A stretch of 22,329 bases of DNA from Clostridia bacterium. GTDB taxonomy: Bacteria > Bacillota > Clostridia > Christensenellales > Borkfalkiaceae. Position numbers and translations under genes: made by a program. Position 1 is the stretch's first letter. Every line of letters starts with the position of its first letter. A model generated the notes under the pieces. It was given only the letters and a program-made list of their open reading frames with translations. It did not search any database and was not told the origin of the DNA. Shown here piece by piece: positions 7,439 to 14,521 of this stretch. The stretch covers positions 1 through 22,329 of the forward strand of contig JAFVSF010000026.1 in the NCBI GenBank assembly GCA_017503885.1. The letters are read 5' to 3'.

Positions 7439-8080
7439 TTAAGCAGCTTTTACCGCGTTGAACCCCTTTTTGATTAATTCCCAAGTGTCGGCAAAGAAGA
7501 TTTCAACCTTATCCAAATGATCAAGTATAAAACGTTTAGAGAAGAAAGAACCATCAGACAAGGTTGCGATCAATTCGTTAACAGTATCAGACATACCGAT
7601 AAATTTCCAGCCAGAAACTATCGTTGCAAGATAAATTATTGCAGTTACGAAGAGAACGCCCCAAACAAAACCAAGTAATACACCGAAGAACTTATCGAAG
7701 AACTTGATGCCTTTAAGGTCGCAAATAGGATGGGTTATTAATTTTAAAAGTTTCCAAACAAAACCCACTAATACGCACAAAACAAGGTAGAGAACAAACA
7801 TTGTGAGGTATTCCATAATTAAAACACCAGTAGTCTTACCTGCTGTTGCGGCAAACGTATCAAGGAAGGTTAAGAATGTAAGAGAACTGCCAACGCTTTC
7901 GATAATTGAGCCGAGGAATAAATCATATAAAAGATTGTAAACTGGCATCAAAAGGAAATATGCGCCAACAAGTGCAACGAATCCGCTCATAAGACCAAAA
8001 ATTTGTCTTGCAAAACCGCGGAAGAAACCTATTAATCCAAATAAAACAAGGACAACAGCGTAAACGATATCTAAGATCAT
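7439..8080 (-). CDS. CvpA family membrane protein
   Basis: CvpA-family proteins are small polytopic membrane proteins. The Escherichia coli member is needed for colicin V production, but the general function is unresolved. The 213 residues give four likely helices at about 3-20, 28-50, 88-115 and 133-155. The family's glycine/arginine motif follows helix 1 (GFFRGFARQIFG), and a second motif, KFFDKFFGVLLGFVWG, precedes helix 4. A TTG at 8096-8098 in the same frame overlaps the GGAGG itself (8092-8096) and so cannot be the start; the ATG at 8078-8080 lies 11 bases after GGAGG. It is transcribed from a good promoter at 8117-8145, divergent from the yyaC-like gene, and followed by a terminator and the acidic membrane protein gene. 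Confidence 0.85.
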   Translation of the reverse strand: MILDIVYAVVLVLFGLIGFFRGFARQIFGLMSGFVALVGAYFLLMPVYNLLYDLFLGSIIESVGSSLTFLTFLDTFAATAGKTTGVLIMEYLTMFVLYLVLCVLVGFVWKLLKLITHPICDLKGIKFFDKFFGVLLGFVWGVLFVTAIIYLATIVSGWKFIGMSDTVNELIATLSDGSFFSKRFILDHLDKVEIFFADTWELIKKGFNAVKAA

Positions 8081-8116
8081 TGTGGATAATACCTCCAACT
8101 TTACTTATGTACTATA

Positions 8117-8145
8117 ATTCTAACATATTATTTTTTATTTTGCAA
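8117..8145 (-). promoter_or_regulatory. Sigma-A promoter for the cvpA-like gene
   Basis: On the minus strand, TTGCAA (8140-8145) and TAGAAT (8117-8122) are 17 bases apart, with TGT just before the -10, making an extended -10 element. The start codon lies about 37 bases further on. The promoter is within the 85-bp divergent gap to the yyaC-like gene. Confidence 0.75.
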
Positions 8146-8165
8146 GTGGTTTATTAATAATAATT

Positions 8166-8741
8166 ATGTTAATAATTATATTTATGAAAGTTTTTTATAA
8201 GCAAAATGCAAAAAATGAAGTTCAGAGCAAATTAGTAAGCAATTTATACGACGTTTTGGGTGGGAATCTTCCAATAATTGTGTGTATAGGCACGGATGCA
8301 GTGATTGGAGATAGCCTAGGTCCGTTGGTTGGGAGTATGTTAAAGGGTTTGCTAAAGGGCAAAACGTATATTTTTGGTACGGTAGAAAGTCCAATTACGG
8401 CAAAAGAGGTGGGTTACGTTGCAGAATTTGTCAAAAACGCCTATCCAAACACGCCGATACTCGCAATAGATGCGGCTCTTGGCAAAAAAGAAGAAATAGG
8501 TAGCATAAAAATTACTAAAACGCCCATAAAACCGGGGCTTGGCGTAGATAAAGATTTGGCAGAAATAGGCACGGCAAGTATTATAGGCGTTGTCGAAGAA
8601 AGAGAAAAGGGCAAGCGACTGCTCTCGCTAGTAAGATTATCTCTCGTGTACGAGCAAGCAATGACAATCTCTTCAGCTATCCACGAATATATAACAACTT
8701 GCAACGAAAAAGAGCAGACCTCTTTCAAAAAGGCAAGATAA
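8166..8741 (+). CDS. YyaC-like spore protein (DUF1256 family)
   Basis: The 191 residues match the sporulation protein family YyaC/DUF1256, which has the fold of the HybD/GPR-type maturation proteases. The diagnostic stretch CIGTDAVIGDSLGPLVG (about residues 40-56) carries the conserved Asp of this family, followed by a TVESPITA strand, ILAIDAALG, and PIKPGLGVDKDLAEIG. Substrate and activity are not established for YyaC. The start is uncertain: neither ATG 8166 nor ATG 8184 (residue 7, MKVFYKQ) has a Shine-Dalgarno, and the six extra residues are merely hydrophobic. The gene is monocistronic, divergent from the cvpA-like gene and followed by a long-loop terminator. No convincing promoter is visible; a sporulation sigma factor would be expected. 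Confidence 0.82.
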   Translation: MLIIIFMKVFYKQNAKNEVQSKLVSNLYDVLGGNLPIIVCIGTDAVIGDSLGPLVGSMLKGLLKGKTYIFGTVESPITAKEVGYVAEFVKNAYPNTPILAIDAALGKKEEIGSIKITKTPIKPGLGVDKDLAEIGTASIIGVVEEREKGKRLLSLVRLSLVYEQAMTISSAIHEYITTCNEKEQTSFKKAR

Positions 8742-8751
8742 ATAAAACAGT

Positions 8752-8816
8752 GCAATAATCGACTTATAGGCTATTTTTTAAACAAAAACTTAGTCCTTTG
8801 TCGATTTTTTTATTGC
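8752..8816 (+). terminator. Possible long-loop terminator of the yyaC-like gene
   Basis: AATCGAC (8757-8763) pairs with GTCGATT (8800-8806), which runs into a T tract. Outer bases GCAATAA and TTATTGC (8752-8758 and 8810-8816) can extend the stem around a bulge. The loop is about 36 nt, long for an intrinsic terminator. The left arm overlaps one copy of a short motif found three times in the window. Confidence 0.4.
8756..8769 (-). repeat. Short dispersed motif CTATARGTYGATTA, copy 1
   Basis: The minus strand reads CTATAAGTCGATTA. It lies 15 bases after the stop of the yyaC-like gene. The shared block extends slightly to AATAGC on its left, as in the copy at 10805. Confidence 0.4.
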
Positions 8817-8902
8817 TTAATTTAAAAAATCTTGTTACTAATTATATAATGATTAGGCATGAAGAAAAATTTATAAAAAAATAAACTTTTTAACAAAAAT
8901 AG

Positions 8903-8931
8903 TTGACAAACAATACACCGTGTTGTATAAT
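8903..8931 (+). promoter_or_regulatory. Near-perfect sigma-A promoter of the PadR operon with candidate operator
   Basis: TTGACA (8903-8908), 17 bases, then TATAAT (8926-8931): full consensus in both boxes. Inside the spacer is an imperfect dyad, ATACA at 8913-8917 and TGTAT at 8924-8928, six bases apart, plus ACAC-C-GTGT at 8915-8923. PadR regulators commonly repress their own promoters through ATAC/GTAT-type dyads, so autorepression is likely. A consensus promoter needs such a brake. Confidence 0.85.
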
Positions 8932-8976
8932 ACTATGCGTAACGAGGTATTTAGCCAAATTAAAAAGGAGGCACTT

Positions 8977-9291
8977 ATGGACAGTCAATTAAAAAGAGGA
9001 CTGCTTGACGTATGCGTGCTTTCAGTTTTATCGGGAGGGGAGTCGTACGGATACAAAATAATATCCGATCTTTCGCCACACATAGAAGTGTCGGAGTCGA
9101 CTTTATATCCCATTTTGAAAAAACTTGAACAAAGCAACTGCGTAACGATAAGAAAGGCAGAACATAACGGCAGGCTTAGAAAATATTATATGATAACAGA
9201 ACAAGGGATATGTCGAATAAAAGAGTTTTTATTAGATATGCAAGAATTTTTAAAGGCACACGAATTTATTAAAGGAGGTTTGGGCTTATGA
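8977..9291 (+). CDS. PadR family transcriptional regulator
   Basis: PadR proteins are small dimeric winged-helix repressors. The 104 residues start in the usual way (MDSQLKRGLLDVCVLSVLS), followed by SYGYKIISDLS, the recognition-helix region VSESTLYPILKKLEQ and the wing (RLRKYYMITEQG), then a short C-terminal dimerisation helix. The frame is open upstream to GTG 8920, but that codon lies within the promoter. The ATG at 8977 has AAGGAGG five bases upstream and matches the family start, so I use it. Its stop overlaps the next start by four bases (ATGA, 9288-9291). It probably represses its own operon and responds to an unknown envelope or drug signal. Confidence 0.93.
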   Translation: MDSQLKRGLLDVCVLSVLSGGESYGYKIISDLSPHIEVSESTLYPILKKLEQSNCVTIRKAEHNGRLRKYYMITEQGICRIKEFLLDMQEFLKAHEFIKGGLGL

Positions 9292-9896
9292 CGACAAGAG
9301 AGACGTGGCTTAACGTTTTTGAAGAAGAGTTAAGCAAATTACCCAAAGCCGATAGGCAAAAGGCAATAGAGTTTTATCGTGAAATGATAGAGGATAAAAT
9401 CGAGGGTGGAATGACAGAAGAAGAGGTCGTTCATTCTCTTGGCAACCCTTTTGACGTTGCTGAAAAGATTTTAAAAGACAATGGAATAAAATGTAAAAGG
9501 GTAGATACTAAAGAGCAAGAATACGTATTGGTCGAAAAAGTAAAAACAAAAACAGGTATGCCTGTTTGGCTTGCTTTTATATTAGGTTTTGTGGGTGTTC
9601 CACTCGCTATTGGGTTAGGAGCAGGCTGGTTTTCCGTTCTAATAACCTTTTGGGCAGTGTTTGTAGCAATGGCAATATCTTCCGTTGGGTGCATTATAGC
9701 AATTTTTGCAAGTTTAGTTATGGGTTTTACAGGCTTTGTTGGCAGCCCTGTTGCCGTATTTGGCTTTTGCGTAGCTAGCACTGGCGTCGTAATGCTACTT
9801 GCAGTTGCCTTTTGGTATCTTGCAAAAGTTATGACAAAGGCAACTACTTGGATTTTAAATAAAACTACAAGAAGAGGTGGCAAAAATGAAAGATAA
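9288..9896 (+). CDS. HAAS/DUF1700 domain membrane protein
   Basis: The 202 residues begin with a soluble helical HAAS/DUF1700 domain (about 1-65: WLNVFEEELSKLP, GGMTEEEVVHSLGNPFDVAEKIL), then a linker and about four transmembrane helices between 85 and 185. The C-terminus is basic and probably cytoplasmic. HAAS domains are typically encoded next to PadR regulators and are thought to link them to membrane modules; the molecular function is not known. AAAGGAGG at 9271-9278 and the four-base overlap with padR show translational coupling. The 3' end overlaps the start of the DUF4097 gene by 11 bases. Confidence 0.88.
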   Translation: MTTRETWLNVFEEELSKLPKADRQKAIEFYREMIEDKIEGGMTEEEVVHSLGNPFDVAEKILKDNGIKCKRVDTKEQEYVLVEKVKTKTGMPVWLAFILGFVGVPLAIGLGAGWFSVLITFWAVFVAMAISSVGCIIAIFASLVMGFTGFVGSPVAVFGFCVASTGVVMLLAVAFWYLAKVMTKATTWILNKTTRRGGKNER

Positions 9897-10800
9897 CGGT
9901 TTTGTTAAAGTTTTATTAATCGTAGGTTTAGTCTTCCTCGTTTTAGGTGGAACAATCTTTACCGTTGCAATGTTTGCTAACAAGTGGGATTTTACTGTTT
10001 TATCTTCTCACGTTCAAGAAAAGCAAGTTGTTGAAATAACCAATGAAGATGAAATTGCCACGATAGAGAAAATAGACTTAAAACTCTCTACTGCAGACGT
10101 TAAGTATTTATATCATGATGAAAATAAAATAATCATAGAGGGCTATAAGTTGTGTTCTAGAAAAGGCGAACTTTTCGAAGAGGTATCTACAAAAATAGAA
10201 AACGGCACGCTTTCTATACGTTTAGATAGAAAGAAGGTGTCCTGGTTTCAAATAGGAGCGTTTGGAGAGAATCAAATAATTATAAAGATGCCAAAGGATA
10301 TGAAAGTTGAACTCAGCGTTGAACTTTCTACCGGCGACGTTTTTATAGGCGAGTCAAACAAATCTTACGTGTTTAGCAATATAAATATTACGACAAGCAC
10401 TGGCGACGTAAGTTTAGTAGGCGATATAAATTGTCAAACGGCAAATATCAAAAACAGTACGGGAGATACGTATATAAACGGAAAATTAACTGTAAATAAT
10501 TTCACAAGAAATGCAGATACGGGCGACTTTATAGTAAATGCAAAAATAAACGCCGACAAAATAACCGTTTCTAACACAACGGGAGAGGTTATTTGTAACG
10601 CCTATATAACTGCAAACTTAATTGACGTGGAAACGTCAACAGGCGATATAACTTTGAAACTTTTAGGAAGTAAAAGTGACTATTCATACACCTATGACAT
10701 AAGCACGGGAGATAGTAATATTTCTGCTTTTATAAGTGGAGCAAAGCAAATTAAAGTAATAGCATCAACGGGCGACGCAAACATTTATTTTGAAAGATAA
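9886..10800 (+). CDS. DUF4097 beta-solenoid membrane-anchored protein
   Basis: The 304 residues have one N-terminal membrane anchor (about 6-30) and an extracytoplasmic repeat domain. A TGD/TGE motif recurs at residues 149, 172, 192, 212, 232, 252, 274 and 295, a period of 20-23 residues, with an earlier relative STAD at 68-71. This ladder, with alternating hydrophobic strands, is the mark of the DUF4097 right-handed beta-helix. The family is called a putative adhesin but its role is not proved. GTG at 9877 is in frame, but ATG 9886 with AGAGGTGG at 9873-9880 gives the better start. As the last gene of the PadR-HAAS operon it is the probable effector at the cell surface. Confidence 0.88.
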   Translation: MKDNGFVKVLLIVGLVFLVLGGTIFTVAMFANKWDFTVLSSHVQEKQVVEITNEDEIATIEKIDLKLSTADVKYLYHDENKIIIEGYKLCSRKGELFEEVSTKIENGTLSIRLDRKKVSWFQIGAFGENQIIIKMPKDMKVELSVELSTGDVFIGESNKSYVFSNINITTSTGDVSLVGDINCQTANIKNSTGDTYINGKLTVNNFTRNADTGDFIVNAKINADKITVSNTTGEVICNAYITANLIDVETSTGDITLKLLGSKSDYSYTYDISTGDSNISAFISGAKQIKVIASTGDANIYFER

Positions 10801-10804
10801 TAGC

Positions 10805-10818
10805 CTATAGGTTGATTA
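10805..10818 (+). repeat. Short dispersed motif CTATARGTYGATTA, copy 2
   Basis: CTATAGGTTGATTA lies four bases after the stop of the DUF4097 gene, in the opposite orientation to copies 1 and 3 relative to the gene it follows. Confidence 0.4.
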
Positions 10819-10834
10819 ATTTATAAAAACAAAC

Positions 10835-10866
10835 AAAAAAAGATAGCGAGGTTTCGCTATCTTTTT
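10835..10866. terminator. Bidirectional intrinsic terminator between the PadR operon and the GNAT gene
   Basis: A 9-bp stem AGATAGCGA/TCGCTATCT (10841-10849 and 10854-10862), loop GGTT, has an A run before it and a T run after it. It can end transcription from both convergent operons. Confidence 0.9.
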
Positions 10867-10890
10867 ATATTGCCATAAAATATTTTTGTT

Positions 10891-11397
10891 TTAAAGCTCA
10901 AGTATTGCAGGCATTTCTCCGCCCTCTTTATAAGCATCAGGCACTTCTTTAAAGCCAAACGATTTATATAAATTTCTTGCAACGTCGTTTTCTATCTCGT
11001 AAGAAAGCCAGCAATATTTTGCCTTTCCACAAGGGAAAGTTCTAACAAAATCTAGTGCAAGTTTCATAGCCTCTTTTGCATAGCCCTTGCCTTGATATTT
11101 TTTGTCTATCATAAGTCGCCAAAGTATATAATTGTCGCAAATAAACCAGTTGCATTTAGGGTTGTCTTTAACCTTTTCAGCTAAAATGTCGTAACCTATC
11201 ATTATAAAGCCAATCGGCTTTTCATCTAATAAAATTGCAAAGGGGTAAGCCTTTTGACCATTTATCATTGCCAAATATGCGTGAATAATGCTATAACTAT
11301 TTGATGCTACAAAGTGTTTTTGTTCTTTTGCAAGTTTTAATTTTGTTACGGCGTAAAAATTATCGTCGTTTATTGGTTCTAAGCGTATTTTGCCCAT
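10891..11397 (-). CDS. GNAT family N-acetyltransferase (BltD-like, possible polyamine substrate)
   Basis: GNAT enzymes transfer acetyl from acetyl-CoA to an amine. In 168 residues the fold order is visible: N-terminal strand (IRLEPINDDNFY), FAILLDEKPIGFIMIGYD strands, the acetyl-CoA pyrophosphate loop in LMIDKKYQGKGYAKEAM (Q-G-K-G-Y-A) and the C-terminal NDVARNLYKSFGFKEV helix-strand. The phrase KAKYCWLSYEIEND resembles spermidine/spermine acetyltransferases such as BltD, so polyamines are a reasonable guess but not proved. It lies 12 bases after the PH-like gene, and its weak ribosome binding site (AAAGGGT) abuts that gene's stop codon, so the pair forms an operon ending at the terminator at 10835-10866. 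Confidence 0.88.
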   Translation of the reverse strand: MGKIRLEPINDDNFYAVTKLKLAKEQKHFVASNSYSIIHAYLAMINGQKAYPFAILLDEKPIGFIMIGYDILAEKVKDNPKCNWFICDNYILWRLMIDKKYQGKGYAKEAMKLALDFVRTFPCGKAKYCWLSYEIENDVARNLYKSFGFKEVPDAYKEGGEMPAILEL

Positions 11398-11409
11398 ATA
11401 TTACCCTTT

Positions 11410-11886
11410 TTAAGCGCTTTTGCCCTTGCTTTTATCAATCTCGTCCGTTTCGCCATAGCAAACGTCTTTATTTTCCTTAATTACCGTTGCTGAAAAATCG
11501 TCGAAGTCTTTTTTGTCTATTCCTACTTTTAAACTGCTTTCATCTTTAAAATTGATAACCAAAACGTCTGTTCTAACGTTTTTAATTATGTTGTCAATAT
11601 CTTTTATAGAATAACTGTCCGACATAAAACCGAATTTAACCTTGAGCTTGCCTTTTTCTACAACGTAATAAGAAGAAATCCAAATGGCAGTTACAAAAAT
11701 CGATATAACTATTGGCAAAACCAAACACAAAAATAAAGATATATATTTATAAGAGTCAAGTGCTATTTCAGAGGTGAGAGAATTAAAAAGTCTAATCAAA
11801 TTCCACGTGAAACAAATAACTGCCAAAGCGTAAATACAAACGAAAAGTATCTTTAAGGTGCTAGAAAATTTATATTTAAATTTCAT
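11410..11886 (-). CDS. Small membrane protein with PH-like domain
   Basis: The 158 residues have two transmembrane helices at about 10-30 and 47-70, then a soluble beta-rich part that starts SSYYVVEKGKLKVKFGF and continues SYSIKDIDNIIKN, the pattern of bacterial PH-like (YdbT/DUF304-type) domains. The tail is charged and ends KSKGKSA. The function of such proteins is mostly unknown. The ATG at 11886 has GAGG at a suitable distance. It is first gene of a two-gene unit with the acetyltransferase and has its own promoter at 11912-11940. Confidence 0.7.
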   Translation of the reverse strand: MKFKYKFSSTLKILFVCIYALAVICFTWNLIRLFNSLTSEIALDSYKYISLFLCLVLPIVISIFVTAIWISSYYVVEKGKLKVKFGFMSDSYSIKDIDNIIKNVRTDVLVINFKDESSLKVGIDKKDFDDFSATVIKENKDVCYGETDEIDKSKGKSA

Positions 11887-11911
11887 ATTTACCTCGCAAT
11901 GATTTTTTTAT

Positions 11912-11940
11912 ATTATACACCAAAACAAGAGATTTTGCAA
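11912..11940 (-). promoter_or_regulatory. Sigma-A promoter of the PH-like/GNAT unit
   Basis: On the minus strand TTGCAA (11935-11940), 17 bases, TATAAT (11912-11917). The start codon lies 25 bases beyond. It is divergent from the ABC-F promoter at 12002; the 175-bp gap between the two start codons holds both. Confidence 0.8.
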
Positions 11941-12001
11941 TAGTAAGTGAAGATAAGTTTTTCAAAAAGGTGGGTTATGCGTCTAAATGCCCCCTTAAAA
12001 T

Positions 12002-12030
12002 TTGCAAAATTGTCTTTTTTATGCTAAAAT
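12002..12030 (+). promoter_or_regulatory. Sigma-A promoter of the ABC-F gene
   Basis: TTGCAA (12002-12007), 17 bases, TAAAAT (12025-12030), with TGC before the -10 (extended -10). The ABC-F start codon follows 31 bases later. The ORF is open through this region, so the promoter also argues against an upstream start. Confidence 0.75.
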
Positions 12031-12061
12031 ATACTTAATAATATTTTTAAAAGGTGCAAAA

Positions 12062-13606
12062 ATGAGCATTTTAGAAATCAAGGGCTTAACACACAGATAT
12101 GATGATAGAGATTTATTCGTTAAGTCTGATTTAGTTGTAAACAACGGAGAACATATTGGAGTAGTTGGTCTTAACGGAGCAGGAAAATCAACCTTCATAA
12201 ATATAGTTGCAGGCAAACTCGTACAAGACGATGGCGAAATTAAGCGTCAACCAAATTTACGAATAGGTTATCTCGACCAGCACGCAACACTCGACAAATC
12301 TTTAACCGTTATGGAGTATTTAAGAGGAGCGTTTTCTTATCTTGACGAAATCAACGCAAGGCTTGAAAAAATGTATGAAGATATGGGCACTGCCGAGGGG
12401 GATGCGTTAGACCGTTTAATAGAAAAATCATGCAAACTTCAAGAGCAGTTAGATGATGCAGGCTTTTATGATTTAGAGTCTCAAATAAAGAGGGTTGCAA
12501 ACGGTTTAGGTGTTAATAAGTTCGGCTATGAGTCGCTTATTGGCAATTTATCGGGTGGCGAAAGAGCAAAGTTAATGCTTTCTAAACTTTTATTAGAAGG
12601 TCAAGATTTAACCCTTTTAGACGAGCCGACCAACTTTTTAGACGTAGAACACGTAGATTGGCTTATCAAATATTTAAACGGGTATAAAAAGACCTTTCTT
12701 GTAATCTCGCACGATACGATTTTCTTAAACGAAATTGCAAAAGTTATAGTTAGCATAGAAAACGGAACTATAAGAAAATTCTCTGGTAACTACGACCAAT
12801 ATCTCGTGCAAAGAGAGATTTTAAACAAGCAGTACGAAGACGAGTATAACCGTCAACAAGCCGAAATCAAAAAACTTCAAGATTATATAGATAGAAACAA
12901 GGCTCGTGCCTCAACGGCGGGTATGGCAAACTCAAGAAAGAAGATGCTTGACCGTATCGAGGTTATGGCAAAGCCACTCGTAGAAAAAGATTGCGAATTT
13001 AACTTTCCGTATATTGAACTTAATTCAAAAGATATGCTCATTACTACCGACCTAAAAGTTGGTTATAATTCTCAGCTTATTCCCGACGTAAATCTACATT
13101 TAGGCTCGCAAACAAAGGTGTGGATAAGGGGAACTAACGGCGTTGGTAAAACTACGCTTATAAAAACCTTGCTTAGAAAAATTCCTATGCTAGGTGGAAG
13201 ATTTGCTTTTCATCCAGCCTCGAAAATAGGATATATTGAGCAAGACCTTAACTTTGAAAACGGCAACTTGCCTGCTTATGCAGTTTATCAAAACGCTTTT
13301 CCTAGAGCAAGCCAAAAGGAAATACGTTCAGCACTTGCAAAAGTTGGTATAATTGGCGAACTTGCAACGAAGCCTGTTTGCAATTTGTCCGGTGGCGAGA
13401 TGATGAGGTTAAAACTTGCGATAATGTGCCAAACCCCATCTAATATTTTAATACTCGACGAGCCTACGAACCACTTGGATATCAAGGCAAAAAGAGCGTT
13501 AAAAGAGGCTATTTTGGCATACGGTGGAGCACTTGTTTTAGTAACGCACGAGCCTGATTTTGCTGAAGGAATTTGCAACGTTATATTCGACGCAAAGTCT
13601 AAATAA
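12062..13606 (+). CDS. ABC-F family ATPase (ribosome-associated, YkpA/YbiT-like)
   Basis: ABC-F proteins have two ABC ATPase domains and no membrane part; studied members act in the ribosomal E site, some giving antibiotic resistance. The 514 residues contain both. Domain 1: Walker A GLNGAGKS at 36-43, signature LSGGERAKL, Walker B LLDEPTNFLD. Domain 2: GTNGVGKT, LSGGEMMRL, ILDEPTNHLD. Both catalytic glutamates are present. The linker (QQAEIKKLQDYIDRNKARAS, AGMANSRKKMLDRIE) is of the ordinary short type, closer to housekeeping members than to drug-resistance ones. The frame is open from 12002 but that part is promoter; ATG 12062 with AAGGTG is preferred. It is probably co-transcribed with the rRNA methyltransferase gene 51 bases downstream. 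Confidence 0.93.
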   Translation: MSILEIKGLTHRYDDRDLFVKSDLVVNNGEHIGVVGLNGAGKSTFINIVAGKLVQDDGEIKRQPNLRIGYLDQHATLDKSLTVMEYLRGAFSYLDEINARLEKMYEDMGTAEGDALDRLIEKSCKLQEQLDDAGFYDLESQIKRVANGLGVNKFGYESLIGNLSGGERAKLMLSKLLLEGQDLTLLDEPTNFLDVEHVDWLIKYLNGYKKTFLVISHDTIFLNEIAKVIVSIENGTIRKFSGNYDQYLVQREILNKQYEDEYNRQQAEIKKLQDYIDRNKARASTAGMANSRKKMLDRIEVMAKPLVEKDCEFNFPYIELNSKDMLITTDLKVGYNSQLIPDVNLHLGSQTKVWIRGTNGVGKTTLIKTLLRKIPMLGGRFAFHPASKIGYIEQDLNFENGNLPAYAVYQNAFPRASQKEIRSALAKVGIIGELATKPVCNLSGGEMMRLKLAIMCQTPSNILILDEPTNHLDIKAKRALKEAILAYGGALVLVTHEPDFAEGICNVIFDAKSK

Positions 13607-13622
13607 TCTAAAAAACTTCAAA

Positions 13623-13636
13623 TAATCAACTTATAG
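13623..13636 (-). repeat. Short dispersed motif CTATARGTYGATTA, copy 3
   Basis: The minus strand reads CTATAAGTTGATTA, 17 bases after the ABC-F stop codon and before the rlmA-like start. Confidence 0.4.
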
Positions 13637-13657
13637 ACGGGTTTAAAGGGTAAAATA

Positions 13658-14521
13658 ATGTATATTTGTCCAATTTGCAAACAAAAACTTAATATCTTGG
13701 GCAATAAGTACGTATGCGACAAAAACCACTCTTTTGACTTGGCTAGGCAAGGCTACGTCAACCTTTTGCCCGTAACTTCTAAAAAGAGTTTAAACCCAGG
13801 TGATAACGACCTTATGACAAACGCTCGCCGTGAGTTTTTGGCAGGAGGTTATTACGATAAACTTTTAAACCGTATATGCACGATTTTAAAAGAAAACGAG
13901 GTAAAAATTTTAGTAGATTCTGGTTGTTCCGAGGGGTATTACACAAGGCAAATGGCAACCGTTTGTCAAGAGGTTTACGCCTATGACATTTCTAAATCGG
14001 CAGTAAAACTTGCCTCGGCGACAGATAAAAGTTCTCATTATTTTGTAGCGAGTGCTTTTCATATTCCACTTAAAAATGCTTCGGCAAATGCAATAACTAA
14101 AATTTTCGCCCCCGATTCTCCAAAAGAATTTGCAAGGGTTTTAAGCGAAAACGGTATTTTAATAGAAGTTATTCCTGCCGAAGAACATTTGCTTGAAATT
14201 AAGCAAAAGTTATATGAAAACGTGTATCTAAACAAGGTGGAAAAGGCAGAGAAAGAAGAGTTTGAAATAGTAAAAGAAGAGAGGTTAAAATATTCCTTTA
14301 CCCCAACAAAAGACGGTTTGGACAATCTTTTTAAAATGACGCCCTACTATTATAAAACGGCAAAAAGTGGAGAAAATATACTATTGACAAGCGAAACGTT
14401 TAGTATTACGGCAGATTTTATACTGAGAACGTATAAAAAATCAAATAATTTTACTAAAGTAAAATATTGTAAAAAAATAATTGACAACTACCTTTTTAAC
14501 GATTATAATATAATAGGTTAG
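13658..14521 (+). CDS. rlmA: RlmA-type 23S rRNA (guanine-N1) methyltransferase
   Basis: RlmA enzymes methylate N1 of a guanine in helix 35 of 23S rRNA (G745 or G748) near the peptide exit tunnel. The protein starts with the family zinc site, Cys4, Cys7, Cys20 and His24 (CPICKQK...VCDKNHSFD), then the GYVNLLPV and NPGDNDLMTNARREFLAGGYY signatures, and a SAM-binding Rossmann domain (VDSGCSEGYYTRQM; AYDISKSAVKLA). Which of the two guanines is the target cannot be decided. A weak AAAGGG precedes the ATG. At 287 residues it is slightly long: the last 25 or so residues (after FILRTYKK) are encoded by DNA that also holds the gap promoter, and they look non-functional. Confidence 0.9.
   Translation: MYICPICKQKLNILGNKYVCDKNHSFDLARQGYVNLLPVTSKKSLNPGDNDLMTNARREFLAGGYYDKLLNRICTILKENEVKILVDSGCSEGYYTRQMATVCQEVYAYDISKSAVKLASATDKSSHYFVASAFHIPLKNASANAITKIFAPDSPKEFARVLSENGILIEVIPAEEHLLEIKQKLYENVYLNKVEKAEKEEFEIVKEERLKYSFTPTKDGLDNLFKMTPYYYKTAKSGENILLTSETFSITADFILRTYKKSNNFTKVKYCKKIIDNYLFNDYNIIG
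14481..14509 (+). promoter_or_regulatory. Full-consensus sigma-A promoter of gap, inside the rlmA coding end
   Basis: TTGACA (14481-14486), 17 bases, TATAAT (14504-14509). The transcript would start near 14516, still before the rlmA stop codon, leaving a leader of about 65 nt to gap. Both boxes are perfect, as expected for a strongly expressed glycolytic gene. Confidence 0.88.

Noticed and set aside
8849..8884. An 11-codon frame upstream of the PadR promoter
   Set aside because: It is very short, A+T-rich and lacks a ribosome binding site.
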